From Hymenobacter nitidus (GTDB taxonomy: Bacteria > Bacteroidota > Bacteroidia > Cytophagales > Hymenobacteraceae): DNA of 64,000 nt. The DNA lies in the NCBI RefSeq assembly GCF_020447315.1, contig NZ_JAJADQ010000005.1, forward strand, positions 310,001-374,000, given 5' to 3'. The translations under genes were made by a program, and so were the position numbers. The stretch's first letter is position 1, and each line of letters starts with the position of its first letter. The notes below the pieces were generated by a model that ran no database searches, was not told where the DNA came from, and was given only the letters and a program-made list of their open reading frames with translations. This document shows, piece by piece, positions 44,228 to 53,828 of the stretch.

Positions 44228-47206
44228 ATGAAAAACTGGTTACTAGTGATTGTGCTGCTGCTCGGCTGGGCCGGGCACGCCAGCGCCCAGCAAACCCGCC
44301 AACTGACGGGACAAGTACTCGATGATGCCAACGGCCAGGGCTTGCCCGGGGTAACGGTGGTGGTGAAAGGCACGACCATCGGCACGGGTACCGACGGCAG
44401 CGGCAACTTTTCGCTGAGCCTACCTGAGGGCACCGAGCCCACGCTCGTCTTCAGCTACGTGGGCTACGTGGCCAGCACCGTGACGGCCGACAACTCCAAC
44501 ACCCTGAAAGTGCGCCTCAAAACCGACCAGAAGGCCCTGGATGAAGTGGTAGTAATCGGCTACGGCCAGGTGAAAAAGAGCGACGTGACCGGCTCCATCG
44601 TGTCGGTGAAAGAAGAAGACCTGAAAAAGATTCCGGCCGCCAACGTTATGGAAACCCTGCAGGGCCGCCTGCCCGGCGTGGATATTACCAGCGCCGGCGG
44701 CTCGGCCGGGGCAGCTGTGAACATCACCGTGCGCGGCAACCGCTCGATTCTGGCCAGCAACGGGCCGCTGTTTATCGTGGATGGGGTGCAGTACAACTCT
44801 ATTCAGGACATTAACCCCAACGACATTCAGAACATGGAAGTGCTGAAAGACGCGGCTTCCACGGCTATTTACGGGGCCCGGGGCGCCAATGGGGTTATCA
44901 TCGTAACCACCAAAAAGGGCGCGTCGGGCAAAACGAAGGTTACGCTCAACTCCTACTACGGCCGCACCGACGTGGCCTTTTACCCCAAGGTGAACAACGG
45001 CACCGAGTACGTGGCCCAGAAGCGCGAGGCCAACCGTACCACCGGCGCCTGGGCCAGTCCCGCCGACGACGCCAAGATATTTACGCCCAGTGAGCTGCAG
45101 GCCATTGCCAGCGGCACCTCCACCAACTGGGCCGATCTGCTCCTGCGCAACGGCGTGCAGCAGGAGCACCAGATCGGCATTTCGGGCGGCTCGGAGAAAA
45201 CCAAGTTCTACCTCTCCGGCGACTACTACAACGAGCAGGGCCTGTTCCGCAACGACGATCTGAACCGCTACTCCTTCCGTGTCAACCTCGACCAGGCCAT
45301 CAACAGCAAGGTGAGCGTGGGGCTGCAAAACCAGCTGACCTACTACAACCTCGACGCGCGCCGCGACCCCACGAACATGGCCAACAAAATCAACCCGTTG
45401 AGCACGCCCTACGACGCCAACGGCAACTTCGTGAACTACCCCAACAACCAGGCATTTCTCAACCCTCTGGCCGACGAGCAGGCCGATACCTACGCCAACA
45501 ACACCCGCCGCACCCGCACCTTCTCGACGGCCTACGTGAGCTACCAGATTCTGCCCAACCTGAACCTGCGCTCCAACCTGGGCCTGACTTTGTCGAATGA
45601 GCGCAACGGCCTTTTTCAGGGGCAGTACTCCATCGACCGGAACGGGCAGGCAAACCAGGCGGCGTATGGCACCGGCTTCGAAACCAACTGGAGCTGGGAA
45701 AACATCCTGAACTACAACAAGACCTTCGGCGACCATTCCCTGAACGTGACCGGCGTAACCTCGCTGCTGACCTTTAACCTGGAAAACTCGGTGGCCCAGG
45801 GCCGCGGCGTGCCCGTGCCCTACCAGCAGTTCTACGCCCTGGCCAACGCCTCGCAGCCCGTGCAGCCCTACACCAACCTGACCCGCAGCAAACTGATTTC
45901 GCTGACCGGCCGCGTGCAGTACGGCTTTAAGAGCCGCTACCTGCTGACCCTCACGGCCCGCGAGGATGCTTCCTCTAAGCTCTACACCGGCAACAAGGCC
46001 GCCTTCTTTCCCTCGGCCGCCGTGGCCTGGCGCATCGTGGATGAGAGCTTCATGCAGGACTTCACCCCGGTAACTGACCTGAAGCTGCGCGTGAGCTACG
46101 GCCGGGCCGGCAACTACGACGTGGCGCCCTACTCGTCACAGAGCCTGCTGACGCGCATTCCCTTCAGCTTCGGCGAAACCGGCGCCGCGGGCTACGGCTT
46201 CGATAAGCGCGTGGGCAACACGGAGCTGGACTGGGAAATATCCTGGACCAAGAACGTGGGCCTGGACTTTGGCCTGTTCCAGAACCGCCTTACCGGCTCC
46301 CTGGACGTGTACGAAACCCTGACCAGCGACCTGCTGCTTGATAACAACCTGCCCTCGACTACGGGCCGCGGCAACATCATCGAGAACATCGGCAAAACCC
46401 GCAACCGCGGCGTAGAGGTGGGCCTGAACGCCCTGGCCGTGGAAACCCCGGATTTTCGCTGGAACGTGGGCGCCACCTGGTTTAAGAACAACGAGGAGAT
46501 TCTGGCGCTGGGCGGGGCCGACGACCTGCTGAACAACCGCTTCGTGGGCTACCCCGTGCGCGTGTTCTACGACTACGAGAAAATCGGCATCTGGCAGAGC
46601 AACGAGGTAGACGAGGCCAAAGCCTTCGGCCAGAAGCCCGGCCAGATTAAGGTGAAGGATATTTCGGGCCCCAACGGCGTACCGGACGGCAAGATTACGG
46701 CCGCCCACGACCGGCGCGTGCTGGGTACGGCCGTGCCCAAGTGGAGCGGCAGCTTCAACAGCGACATGAGCTACAAGGGCATCGACCTCTCGTTCCAGAT
46801 CTTCGCCCGCATCGGCCAGATGATCAACTACGAGTACGCCCAGATCTTCGACCCCCAGGGCATCGAAAACAGCGGCGTGCACAACTACTGGACCCCCGAA
46901 AACCCCAGCAACGATTACCCCCGCCCCGACGCGGCTTTGTCGAAGTCGACGATGCAGAACAGCCTGTTTGGCACCACGCTGCAGTACAAGGACGGCTCGT
47001 TTGCCAAGCTGCGCGGCGTAACGCTGGGCTACAACCTGCCCCAGGGCCTGCTGAGCAAGCTGGGCGTGGGCTCGGCCCGCATCTACGTGCAGGGTAAAAA
47101 CCTGGTGACCCTGAGCAAAATCGACAACTACGACCCCGAGCGGGGCGGCCCCATCACCACGCCCATTCCGCGGGTGGTGCTGGCCGGCATCAACCTGGGC
47201 TTTTAA
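44228..47206 (+). CDS. SusC/RagA-type TonB-dependent outer-membrane transporter
   Basis: 992 residues. Signal peptide MKNWLLVIVLLLGWAGHASAQ, then the carboxypeptidase-regulatory-like domain (LTGQVLDDANGQGLPGVTVVVKGT), the SusC signature DEVVVIGYGQVKKSDVTGSI, the plug (VMETLQGRLPGVDITSAGGSAGAAVNITVRGNRSI) and a long barrel ending PIPRVVLAGINLGF. It imports a large ligand, usually an oligosaccharide or peptide, with its SusD partner, powered by TonB-ExbBD. No N-terminal STN domain is seen, so signalling to an anti-sigma factor is unlikely. SusD follows after 39 nt. Confidence 0.95.
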   Translation: MKNWLLVIVLLLGWAGHASAQQTRQLTGQVLDDANGQGLPGVTVVVKGTTIGTGTDGSGNFSLSLPEGTEPTLVFSYVGYVASTVTADNSNTLKVRLKTDQKALDEVVVIGYGQVKKSDVTGSIVSVKEEDLKKIPAANVMETLQGRLPGVDITSAGGSAGAAVNITVRGNRSILASNGPLFIVDGVQYNSIQDINPNDIQNMEVLKDAASTAIYGARGANGVIIVTTKKGASGKTKVTLNSYYGRTDVAFYPKVNNGTEYVAQKREANRTTGAWASPADDAKIFTPSELQAIASGTSTNWADLLLRNGVQQEHQIGISGGSEKTKFYLSGDYYNEQGLFRNDDLNRYSFRVNLDQAINSKVSVGLQNQLTYYNLDARRDPTNMANKINPLSTPYDANGNFVNYPNNQAFLNPLADEQADTYANNTRRTRTFSTAYVSYQILPNLNLRSNLGLTLSNERNGLFQGQYSIDRNGQANQAAYGTGFETNWSWENILNYNKTFGDHSLNVTGVTSLLTFNLENSVAQGRGVPVPYQQFYALANASQPVQPYTNLTRSKLISLTGRVQYGFKSRYLLTLTAREDASSKLYTGNKAAFFPSAAVAWRIVDESFMQDFTPVTDLKLRVSYGRAGNYDVAPYSSQSLLTRIPFSFGETGAAGYGFDKRVGNTELDWEISWTKNVGLDFGLFQNRLTGSLDVYETLTSDLLLDNNLPSTTGRGNIIENIGKTRNRGVEVGLNALAVETPDFRWNVGATWFKNNEEILALGGADDLLNNRFVGYPVRVFYDYEKIGIWQSNEVDEAKAFGQKPGQIKVKDISGPNGVPDGKITAAHDRRVLGTAVPKWSGSFNSDMSYKGIDLSFQIFARIGQMINYEYAQIFDPQGIENSGVHNYWTPENPSNDYPRPDAALSKSTMQNSLFGTTLQYKDGSFAKLRGVTLGYNLPQGLLSKLGVGSARIYVQGKNLVTLSKIDNYDPERGGPITTPIPRVVLAGINLGF

Positions 47207-47245
47207 GCCGCCGGGTCGCAGTTTTCCACCTCAAAGACACGCATC

Positions 47246-48904
47246 ATGAAATTCTCGAAGAAGATATATACGCTGCTGGCCGCCGCTGCCCTGGCCGGCC
47301 TGACGACCTCCTGCGAAAAGCAGCTGGAAGAATACAACCCCTCGGGCCTCACGCCCGAAGCCGTGTACACCACGCCGGCCGGGTTTGAAAACCTGGTCAA
47401 CGCGGCTTATTCCTACAACCGCTGGTGGTACGGCAAGGAAGACGGCATCAGTATGTCGGAAATGGGTACCGACCTGTGGCTGCGCGGGGCCGGCGACGTA
47501 AACCCCGACCTGACCGACTACACCACGCTGCAGTCCAGCTCGCGGGCCGTGGAGTCGCTCTGGAGCAAGCTCTACATCGGCATCAACGTCTGCAACGCCG
47601 GCATTGCCCGCATCGGGCAGTCGGGCATGAGCGACGCGCTGAAAAAGACCCGGGAAGGGGAGCTGCGCTTCCTGCGGGCCTTTTATTACTGGCACATCGT
47701 GGAAAGCTGGGGCAACGTGCACTTCACCACCGAAGAAACCCTGGGCGCCGTGAAAACGGCCAACCTGACGCCAGCCGACACCTTCTACAAGCAGATTTTC
47801 GAGGACCTCGGCGTTGCCGTCGCCAACCTGCCCACCACCACCGCCGACTACGGCCGCGTGACCAAGCCGGCCGCCGAGGCGTTTCTGGCCAAGATGTACC
47901 TGACTCGCGGCGACAATCAGAAAGCCGCCGAGCTGTTCCAGAAAGTTATTACGGGCTATGGCTTTTCGCTGCAGCAGAGCTACGCCAGCCTGTGGCAGAT
48001 GAACAACCTGGAAAACAAGGAAATCGTGTGGGCCGTGAACTACTCCCGCGACCTGACCCTGAACGACCGGCTGGATACGGGCCTGTACCCGGACGGGCAC
48101 TCGCGCGGGGGCAACAACGGCCACCTGCTCTGGCTGATGAAGTACGACGACCAGCCCGGTATGGTGCGCGACGTGGCCAACGGGCGGCCCTTCAACCGCT
48201 TCATGCCCACCAAATTCCTGCTCAACCTGTTCGACGAGACCAAGGACTCGCGCTACGCCGCCTCCTTCCGCACGGTGTGGCTGGCCAACACGGCCGTCAC
48301 CACCGGCACGAAAACCCTGGCCGTCGGCGACACGGCCATTCTGGCCACTAAGAAGGTGGTTTCGACGGCCGTGCGCAACGCCAAGAAGTATCGCATCTAC
48401 GACGTCAACGACATTTACAACGCCAACGGCACGGGCAAAAACCGCCTGCAGTACGTGTGCCTGCGCAAGTTTGAAGATCCTACCCGGCCCACCATTCAGG
48501 AGGAGCAAAGCAGCCGCGACGCCTACGTGATTCGCCTGGCCGACGTGTACCTGATGGCCGCCGAAGCCAACTTCAAGCTGGGCAAGACCGACGACGCCGT
48601 GAAGCAGATCAACGCGGTGCGGGAACGGGCCGCCCTGCCCGGCAAAGTGGCCGACATGCGCATCACGGCCGCCAACCTCTCGCTCGACTTTATCCTGGAT
48701 GAGCGGGCCCGGGAGCTGGCCGGCGAGCAGCTGCGCTGGTTTGATTTGAAGCGCACCGGCAAGCTCATCGAGCGGGTGAAGGCCCACAATCCCGAGGCCG
48801 GTGCCAGCATTCTGCCCCACCACATCGTGCGGCCCATTCCGCAGCGCCAGCTCGATGCCGTGACCAACAAGAGCGAGTTTATCCAGAACCCCGTGTACCG
48901 GTAG
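47246..48904 (+). CDS. SusD/RagB-type surface lipoprotein
   Basis: 552 residues. Lipoprotein signal MKFSKKIYTLLAAAALAGLTTSC followed by EKQLEEYNPSGLTPE. The SusD fold is marked by TPAGFENLVNAAYSYNRWWYG, the TPR-like EGELRFLRAFYYWHIVESWGNV, AEAFLAKMYLTRGD, the C-terminal DAYVIRLADVYLMAAEANFKLG and DFILDERARELAGEQLRWFDLKRTGKL. It forms the lid of the SusC transporter on the cell surface and binds the ligand. No glycosidase follows; the strong terminator after the stop closes the operon. The transported ligand cannot be told from sequence. Confidence 0.95.
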   Translation: MKFSKKIYTLLAAAALAGLTTSCEKQLEEYNPSGLTPEAVYTTPAGFENLVNAAYSYNRWWYGKEDGISMSEMGTDLWLRGAGDVNPDLTDYTTLQSSSRAVESLWSKLYIGINVCNAGIARIGQSGMSDALKKTREGELRFLRAFYYWHIVESWGNVHFTTEETLGAVKTANLTPADTFYKQIFEDLGVAVANLPTTTADYGRVTKPAAEAFLAKMYLTRGDNQKAAELFQKVITGYGFSLQQSYASLWQMNNLENKEIVWAVNYSRDLTLNDRLDTGLYPDGHSRGGNNGHLLWLMKYDDQPGMVRDVANGRPFNRFMPTKFLLNLFDETKDSRYAASFRTVWLANTAVTTGTKTLAVGDTAILATKKVVSTAVRNAKKYRIYDVNDIYNANGTGKNRLQYVCLRKFEDPTRPTIQEEQSSRDAYVIRLADVYLMAAEANFKLGKTDDAVKQINAVRERAALPGKVADMRITAANLSLDFILDERARELAGEQLRWFDLKRTGKLIERVKAHNPEAGASILPHHIVRPIPQRQLDAVTNKSEFIQNPVYR

Positions 48905-48920
48905 GAGAGAGGCTTGCCCA

Positions 48921-48964
48921 CACAAAAAAGGCCCGCCCGGAGTTCCGGGCGGGCCTTTTTTGTG
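48921..48964 (+). terminator. Terminator of the SusC/SusD operon
   Basis: CACAAAAAAGGCCCGCCCGG (48921-48940) and its exact reverse complement (48945-48964) form a 20-bp stem with a 4-nt loop and T run, 17 nt after the SusD stop. Confidence 0.93.
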
Positions 48965-49041
48965 GTCTGACTGGCTGCGGGAATTTTACCCGTAGTGCGG
49001 TCCGCTCAAAAGAATGCTCATCACTTCACCATTTCACTAGT

Positions 49042-49470
49042 TCACTCCGCGTGGCATTGCTGGCATACCCCCGACATGAGGTAGTCGCGGTGGGTGGCCT
49101 GGAAGCCGCCGGGCAGCTGCACCACCGGAATGGCCACCTGGTTGAGGCAGTAGGTGTGCTGGCACACCGAGCACTTGAAGTGCACATGGTCGTCGGCATG
49201 GGCCTGCTCGGTGCAGGTGGCTGAGCAGGCCGCAAACCGGATAACGTCGGAGCTGTCGAGCACCCGGTGAATCACGCCCTTCTGCTCGAAGGTGCGCAGG
49301 GTGCGGTAGAGCGTAATCCGGTCGGTGCCGGCTTCCAGGGCCTGCTCAATATCATTGCTCGACAAGGCAAACGACTTGCTGAACAGCACCTCCAGCACGG
49401 CCCGCCGCATGGGCGTGTGGCGCAGGCCGTGGCGGGCAAGAGTCAGCGAAATGTGGTCGGTTGTTGCCAT
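49042..49470 (-). CDS. Fur-family transcriptional regulator
   Basis: 142 residues from the ATG at 49470. Winged helix in the N-terminal half (LARHGLRHTPMRRAVLEVLFSKSFALSSNDIEQAL ... DRITLYRTLRTFEQKGVIHRV). The C-terminal half has His-rich metal ligands (CTEQAHADDHVHFKC) and two Cys pairs, KCSVCQ and GVCQQCHAE, which form the structural zinc site. Iron (Fur) or zinc (Zur) sensing cannot be separated from sequence; the Cys-rich C-terminus fits either. No metal uptake gene is adjacent. A -7 box lies eight nt before the start. Confidence 0.9.
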   Translation of the reverse strand: MATTDHISLTLARHGLRHTPMRRAVLEVLFSKSFALSSNDIEQALEAGTDRITLYRTLRTFEQKGVIHRVLDSSDVIRFAACSATCTEQAHADDHVHFKCSVCQHTYCLNQVAIPVVQLPGGFQATHRDYLMSGVCQQCHAE

Positions 49471-49478
49471 GATGGGTT

Positions 49479-49486
49479 CAAAAGTA
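49479..49486 (-). promoter_or_regulatory. -7 box of the Fur-family gene
   Basis: TACTTTTG on the minus strand matches TAnnTTTG and ends eight nt before the ATG at 49470, so the transcript would be nearly leaderless. No clear -33 element. Confidence 0.4.
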
Positions 49487-49625
49487 CGAGGTTGGCGCCG
49501 AAGCTCAGCCGCGCCGCGGGCAAATGAAAAGCTAGCTACTAACAAGCCAGCCGCCAAAAAGTGCGCAAGGTGCTGGAAGCGGCAAATTTCACCATCTTGA
49601 GCACTGCTTTCTTCCCTTGCTGCCC

Positions 49626-50792
49626 ATGCCCGGTTCTCTGCCGACTGCCGTCTTCAGTACTAGTCTGCCCACCACCCAGCCGGCCCCGCGCCTGGTGTCG
49701 CTGGACGTTTTTCGGGGCCTCACTGTTATGGCCATGCTGCTGGTCAACAACCCCGGCGACTGGGGCCACATCTACGCCCCGCTGGCCCATGCCGAGTGGC
49801 ACGGCTGCACCCCGGCCGACCTGATTTTTCCCTTCTTCCTGTTTATTGTGGGCGTTTCCATCGTGTATGCCCTGGATTCGGCGCGGCGCACCCAGCCCCA
49901 CGGGCCGCTGCTGCGGCGCATCGGCAGGCGGGCGGCGGTGCTGTTTGGGCTGGGCCTGTTTGCCTCGCTGTTTCTGTACTGGGAACTGGCCACGGTACGC
50001 ATTCCGGGCGTGCTGGCCCGTATTGCGCTGGTGTTTCTGGGCTGCGGAATACTGTTTCTGAAAACCACCTGGCGGCAGCAGCTCGGGGTGCTGGCCGTGC
50101 TGCTGATTGGCTACAACCTCCTGCTGCAGCTGGTGCCCGTGCCCGGCGTTGGGGCGGCCAGCTTAGGGCCCGAAACCAACCTGGGCGCCTGGCTCGACCG
50201 GCTGCTGCTGGGTGAGGCGCACCTCTGGAAAATCAGTAAAACCTGGGACCCGGAAGGCATACTGGGCACGCTGCCTGCCATTGGTACCGGCCTGCTGGGG
50301 CTGTTGGCCGGCCGCTGGCTGCGCTGCTCCGGCCCCGATGCCGCTACCAAGGTCGCCTGGCTGTTTGTGGCTTCGGGTGCGGCCCTGCTGCTGGGTCTCA
50401 TCTGGAGCAGCTGGCTGCCGCTGAACAAAAGCCTGTGGACCAGCTCCTACGTGCTCTACACCGGCGGGCTGGCCGGCATGGGACTGGCCACGCTCTACTG
50501 GCTCTGCGACGTGCAAGGCTACCGGCGCGGCCTCAAGCCCTTCTTGGCCTACGGCGTCAATGCCATTACCGTGTTTTTCCTGTCCAGCCTGCTGGCCCGG
50601 AGCCTGAACATGTGGCAGGTAGCCGGCCCCGGCGGCCCGGTCAGCATGAAGGACTTCCTCTACCAGACGCTGCTCGTGCCCGTTTTCCCCGATCCTTACC
50701 TGGCCTCCCTGGCCGGAGGCGTGGCCTGCGTCCTGATCTGGCTGGCGGTGCTCTGGATAATGTACGAGCGGCGCATCATTATCAAAGTCTGA
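49626..50792 (+). CDS. NagX / HGSNAT-like membrane acyltransferase (DUF5009 type)
   Basis: 388 residues with about ten membrane helices. The signature is at the N-terminus: RLVSLDVFRGLTVMAMLLVNNPGDWGHIYAPLAHAEWHGCTPADLIFPFFLFIVGVSIVYAL, matching bacterial relatives of heparan-alpha-glucosaminide N-acetyltransferase, including the conserved His and the TPADLIFPFFLF block. Family members are thought to move acetyl groups across the membrane to glucosamine residues, for instance in cell-wall sugar recycling. TTG at 49617 and ATG at 49626 are both possible starts; ATG is preferred. Its neighbour is the divergent Fur-family gene. Confidence 0.87.
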   Translation: MPGSLPTAVFSTSLPTTQPAPRLVSLDVFRGLTVMAMLLVNNPGDWGHIYAPLAHAEWHGCTPADLIFPFFLFIVGVSIVYALDSARRTQPHGPLLRRIGRRAAVLFGLGLFASLFLYWELATVRIPGVLARIALVFLGCGILFLKTTWRQQLGVLAVLLIGYNLLLQLVPVPGVGAASLGPETNLGAWLDRLLLGEAHLWKISKTWDPEGILGTLPAIGTGLLGLLAGRWLRCSGPDAATKVAWLFVASGAALLLGLIWSSWLPLNKSLWTSSYVLYTGGLAGMGLATLYWLCDVQGYRRGLKPFLAYGVNAITVFFLSSLLARSLNMWQVAGPGGPVSMKDFLYQTLLVPVFPDPYLASLAGGVACVLIWLAVLWIMYERRIIIKV

Positions 50793-51047
50793 GGTGGCTT
50801 GGGCACCGGGCAGAGCTACCGCGCCACATGGCCGGGCCGGCCGGAGAAACGGCCCGGGCGCCTACGGGAGGCGGCAGCCGGGGAGTAGCTATTCTGCGCT
50901 TAAGTGCTCATCTTAGAACGGTTTCGGAACGCGCGTACGGTGGCGTCGCGGCTAAAGCCCGCATTCCTGTTCGAGGGTGCTGCGCTACTCTGCATTGACT
51001 CCGAAATCACGGCTGAGTATTCACTATCCGCTTACTACCAGTTTATT

Positions 51048-51608
51048 ATGGCACGCGTTACCGGAAACAGCCTGCTGCGCGGCATCAGCGGGAAGATAGG
51101 CAGCATCACCGTGCGACAGGTCGGCAACCAGACCATCGTATCGGCGGCGGAAGGGCAAAAGCGGGGCGCCGGTTCGCCGAAGCAGCAGGAGCAGCGCGGC
51201 CGCATGCACCTGGCCCGCCTCTATGCCCAGGCCCAGCTGCTGGACCCCGCCACGAAGGCCCTGTATGCCACTGGCATTACTACCCGCCTCAACAACGCCC
51301 GCCTGGTCGCTATTACCGACTTTATGAATGCCCCCGTAGTTACGGCCGTTGACCTGAGTGGATACCATGGCCAGGCCGGCGACTCTATCCGCATCCGGGC
51401 CACCGACGACTTTGCCGTAACGGCCGTGCTGGTTCGCCTCTACACGCCCCTGGGCAAGCTGGCCGCCGAGGCCGCCGCTACCTTGCAGCCCGATACCAGC
51501 TGGCTCTACCATACGCTCACGGCCGGCCCTTACCAGCCCGGCACCCGCATCGAGGTAGAAGCACAGGACCGGCCCGGCAACAAAACCCACTGGAGCTTTA
51601 CCCTGTAG
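51048..51608 (+). CDS. Protein of unknown function, DUF6266-like N-terminus
   Basis: 186 residues, starting MARVTGNSLLRGISGKIGSITVRQVGNQTIVSAAEGQKRG. This opening, a short Gly-rich beta segment after MAR, resembles DUF6266-type Bacteroidota proteins. A helical region (HLARLYAQAQLLDPATKALYATG) and an Ig-like beta part follow (GDSIRIRATDDFAVTAVLVRLYTPLGK ... GTRIEVEAQDRPGNKTHWSFTL). No signal peptide. A longer frame from 50904 has no support. Function unknown. Confidence 0.65.
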   Translation: MARVTGNSLLRGISGKIGSITVRQVGNQTIVSAAEGQKRGAGSPKQQEQRGRMHLARLYAQAQLLDPATKALYATGITTRLNNARLVAITDFMNAPVVTAVDLSGYHGQAGDSIRIRATDDFAVTAVLVRLYTPLGKLAAEAAATLQPDTSWLYHTLTAGPYQPGTRIEVEAQDRPGNKTHWSFTL

Positions 51609-51703
51609 CCGCCGCCAGCCTCCACTGGCTACCTTCGCACAGGCGGCCTCTGGGTTTCGTTCAACTTTAGAAGCCGGCCGGCCTAAGCCTTACTGCCTTA
51701 AAG

Positions 51704-51747
51704 CCTAGAGCGAGCCTAGAAGCACCCTAGGAGCACCCTAGAGGCAG
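51704..51747. repeat. Four tandem 11-bp repeats
   Basis: CCTAG recurs every 11 bp at 51704, 51715, 51726 and 51737. The units are CCTAGAGCGAG, CCTAGAAGCAC, CCTAGGAGCAC and CCTAGAGGCAG. They lie in the gap between the convergent DUF6266-like and acyl-CoA ligase genes, upstream of the family-2 element copy C. Confidence 0.75.
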
Positions 51748-51840
51748 CTTATACGAAATATCCAACTTGTCTGAGTAGCCCGGTGCATCTGGGACGCAGC
51801 GTAACGAAGAACCTTCCCCACCGGAGTAGGAGGGGCTGGT

Positions 51841-51917
51841 AACCGGAAAGTCCTTCCCCGCACGTGTAGGGAAGGACTTTCCGGTTAAACAGAGTGTCGT
51901 GCTGTGGCGAGGACGGA
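51841..51917. repeat. Intergenic hairpin element, family 2, copy C
   Basis: An 18-bp perfect stem (51841-51858 with 51869-51886) containing AAAGTCCTTCCC. The 37-nt box shared with copies A, B and D covers 51881-51917 and ends GGCGAGGACGGA. It lies between convergent genes. Confidence 0.8.
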
Positions 51918-51938
51918 TTCGCTATGCTGTCCTGCAGG

Positions 51939-51962
51939 TTGCTTCGGCGTACGCCGAAGCAA
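51939..51962. repeat. 24-bp perfect palindrome
   Basis: TTGCTTCGGCGT is followed directly by its reverse complement ACGCCGAAGCAA, with no loop. It lies 15 bp before the acyl-CoA ligase stop codon. As DNA it could be a protein site; as RNA it would fold poorly at the centre. Confidence 0.8.
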
Positions 51963-51976
51963 GGACCGGTGGTTGG

Positions 51977-53611
51977 TTACTGCACCACGGGAAACTCGTA
52001 GCCGGCAAAGTCCTGGCGGAGCTTGGTCTTGAGCAGCTTGCCGGTGGCCGTATGAGGCAGTTGGTCCACAAACTCCACGGCGTCGGGTTTCCACCAGTGG
52101 GCTACTTTGCCCTCGAAGAAGTCCAGCAGCTCCTCTTTGCTGACGTCGGTTTCCGGCTTGCGCACCACCACCAGCAGGGGCCGCTCACTCCATTTGGGGT
52201 GGGGCAGGCCAATGACGGCGGCTTCGGCCACGCCGGGGTGAGCCACGGCCAGGTTTTCCAGGTCGATGGAGCTGATCCACTCCCCACCCGACTTAATAAC
52301 GTCCTTGGAACGGTCGGTGATGTTCATGAAGCCGTCGGGGTCGATGGTGGCCACATCGCCGGTGCGGAACCAGCCGTCGGGGGTGAACTGCGTGCGGTTG
52401 TCGGACTGATAGTAGCCGCCCGCCACGAAGGGGCCGCGCACGAGCAGGTCGCCGAAGGCCAGGCCGTTGTGGGGCAGCTCCCGGCCCTCGTCGTCCACGA
52501 TTTTCATGTCGATGCCGAAAATGCTGCGGCCCTGCTTGGTGCGGATGGCAAACTGCTCGTCGGCGCTCAGGCTGAGCTGGTTGCTTTTCGGGGTGTTCAC
52601 CGTGCCTAGCGGGGAGGTTTCGCTCATACCCCAGGCGTGCCGGATAGTGACGCCCAGCTCCTCATCGAAGGCCTTGAGCAACGCCGGCGGGCAGGAAGCG
52701 CCGCCCACAATCATCTTGGTGAGGGTGCGGAAACGGGCTTTTTTCTCCCGCATGAAGGTCAGCAACCCAAACCAGATGGTGGGCACGCCGGCCGAGAAGG
52801 TCACGCCCTCATTCTCGAACAGCTCGTGCAGGCTGGCCGCATCCAGGCCGGGGCCGGGCAGCACCAGCTTGCAGCCAATCATGGGTGCCAGGTACGGGAT
52901 GCCCCAGGCGTTGACGTGAAACATGGGCACTACGGGCAGAATCACGTCGCGGGCCGAGCAGTTGAAGCAGTCGGGCAAGGCCGCCGCGTAGCTGTGCAGC
53001 ACGGTGCTGCGGTGGGAGTAGAGCACGCCCTTGGGCTGGTCGGTGGTGCCGGAGGTGTAGCAGAGCGAGGAGGCCGTGTTTTCGTCGAAAATAGGCCACT
53101 CGAACTCGGAGCTGTGGGCGGCCAGCAGGTCTTCGTAGCAGCGGATGTCGGGCAGGCTGCTCGGTTCGGGCATGTGGGCGCGGTCGGTCAGCAGTATCCA
53201 GCCTTCGACGTTGGGGCAGTGGGGAGCCAGCTTTTCCACCAGCGGCAGAAAGGTCAGGTCGAAGAAGATAAACCGGTCGGCGGCGTGGTTGATGATGTAG
53301 ATGAGCTGCTCGGCAAACAGGCGCGGATTGATGGTATGGCACACCGCCCCGATGCCCGACACGCCATAATACAGCTCGAAGTGGCGGTGGTTGTTCCAGG
53401 CCAGCGTCCCGATTCGGTCCCCGTTCTGCACGCCCAGCTCTAGCAGGGCATTGGCCAGCTGCTTGGCCCGCAGGTGGGCGGCGTGGTAGGTGTAGCGGTG
53501 GAAGCCGCCCTCGGTCAGGCGGGTCACGATTTCGGTATCGGCGTGCCACTTGGCCGCGTGCTGCAACAGCCCGGCGATGCGCAGGGGCTCGTTCATCATT
53601 AATCCGTGCAT
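51977..53611 (-). CDS. Fatty-acid (medium/long-chain) acyl-CoA ligase
   Basis: 544 residues. An AMP-forming adenylate enzyme that activates fatty acids. The P-loop reads [16 protein letters not shown], with Asp where Gly is usual after TSGTT. Other marks: [53 protein letters not shown], and the C-terminal catalytic Lys in [15 protein letters not shown]. The overall pattern is that of the AlkK-like group of acyl-CoA ligases. The start at 53611 gives [12 protein letters not shown]; 53599 or 53596 are possible too. It stands alone. Confidence 0.92.
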   Translation of the reverse strand: MHGLMMNEPLRIAGLLQHAAKWHADTEIVTRLTEGGFHRYTYHAAHLRAKQLANALLELGVQNGDRIGTLAWNNHRHFELYYGVSGIGAVCHTINPRLFAEQLIYIINHAADRFIFFDLTFLPLVEKLAPHCPNVEGWILLTDRAHMPEPSSLPDIRCYEDLLAAHSSEFEWPIFDENTASSLCYTSGTTDQPKGVLYSHRSTVLHSYAAALPDCFNCSARDVILPVVPMFHVNAWGIPYLAPMIGCKLVLPGPGLDAASLHELFENEGVTFSAGVPTIWFGLLTFMREKKARFRTLTKMIVGGASCPPALLKAFDEELGVTIRHAWGMSETSPLGTVNTPKSNQLSLSADEQFAIRTKQGRSIFGIDMKIVDDEGRELPHNGLAFGDLLVRGPFVAGGYYQSDNRTQFTPDGWFRTGDVATIDPDGFMNITDRSKDVIKSGGEWISSIDLENLAVAHPGVAEAAVIGLPHPKWSERPLLVVVRKPETDVSKEELLDFFEGKVAHWWKPDAVEFVDQLPHTATGKLLKTKLRQDFAGYEFPVVQ

Positions 53612-53740
53612 GCTTCTGGGGTGGGGTTTTAGGTCGGAGCTTTAAGCTACGGAATATAACAAGCGGAAAGCTACCGGCGCGTAGGCTGGCCCAGCGGCCG
53701 GATAGTCCGCCGCGGCAATAGGCCGGGCGTTGTAAATTGA

Positions 53741-53810
53741 AAAGCCCCGACGTTGCGCTGACGTCAGGGCTTTCTGGGTAAAGATCATTCCGTACTGCGC
53801 AGCGGCCGGA
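53741..53810. repeat. Intergenic hairpin element, family 2, copy D
   Basis: A 13-position stem with one mismatch (53741-53753 with 53761-53773), starting AAAGCCCCGACGT, followed by the 37-nt box (53774-53810) that ends GCGGCCGGA. It lies between two leftward genes, after the stop of none and upstream of the acyl-CoA ligase. Confidence 0.75.
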
Positions 53811-53828
53811 TAATTTTCCCGGGAAGGG

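Noticed and set aside
51704..51747. The 11-bp repeats as a CRISPR array
   Set aside because: Period is 11 bp with no spacers, and no cas genes are present.
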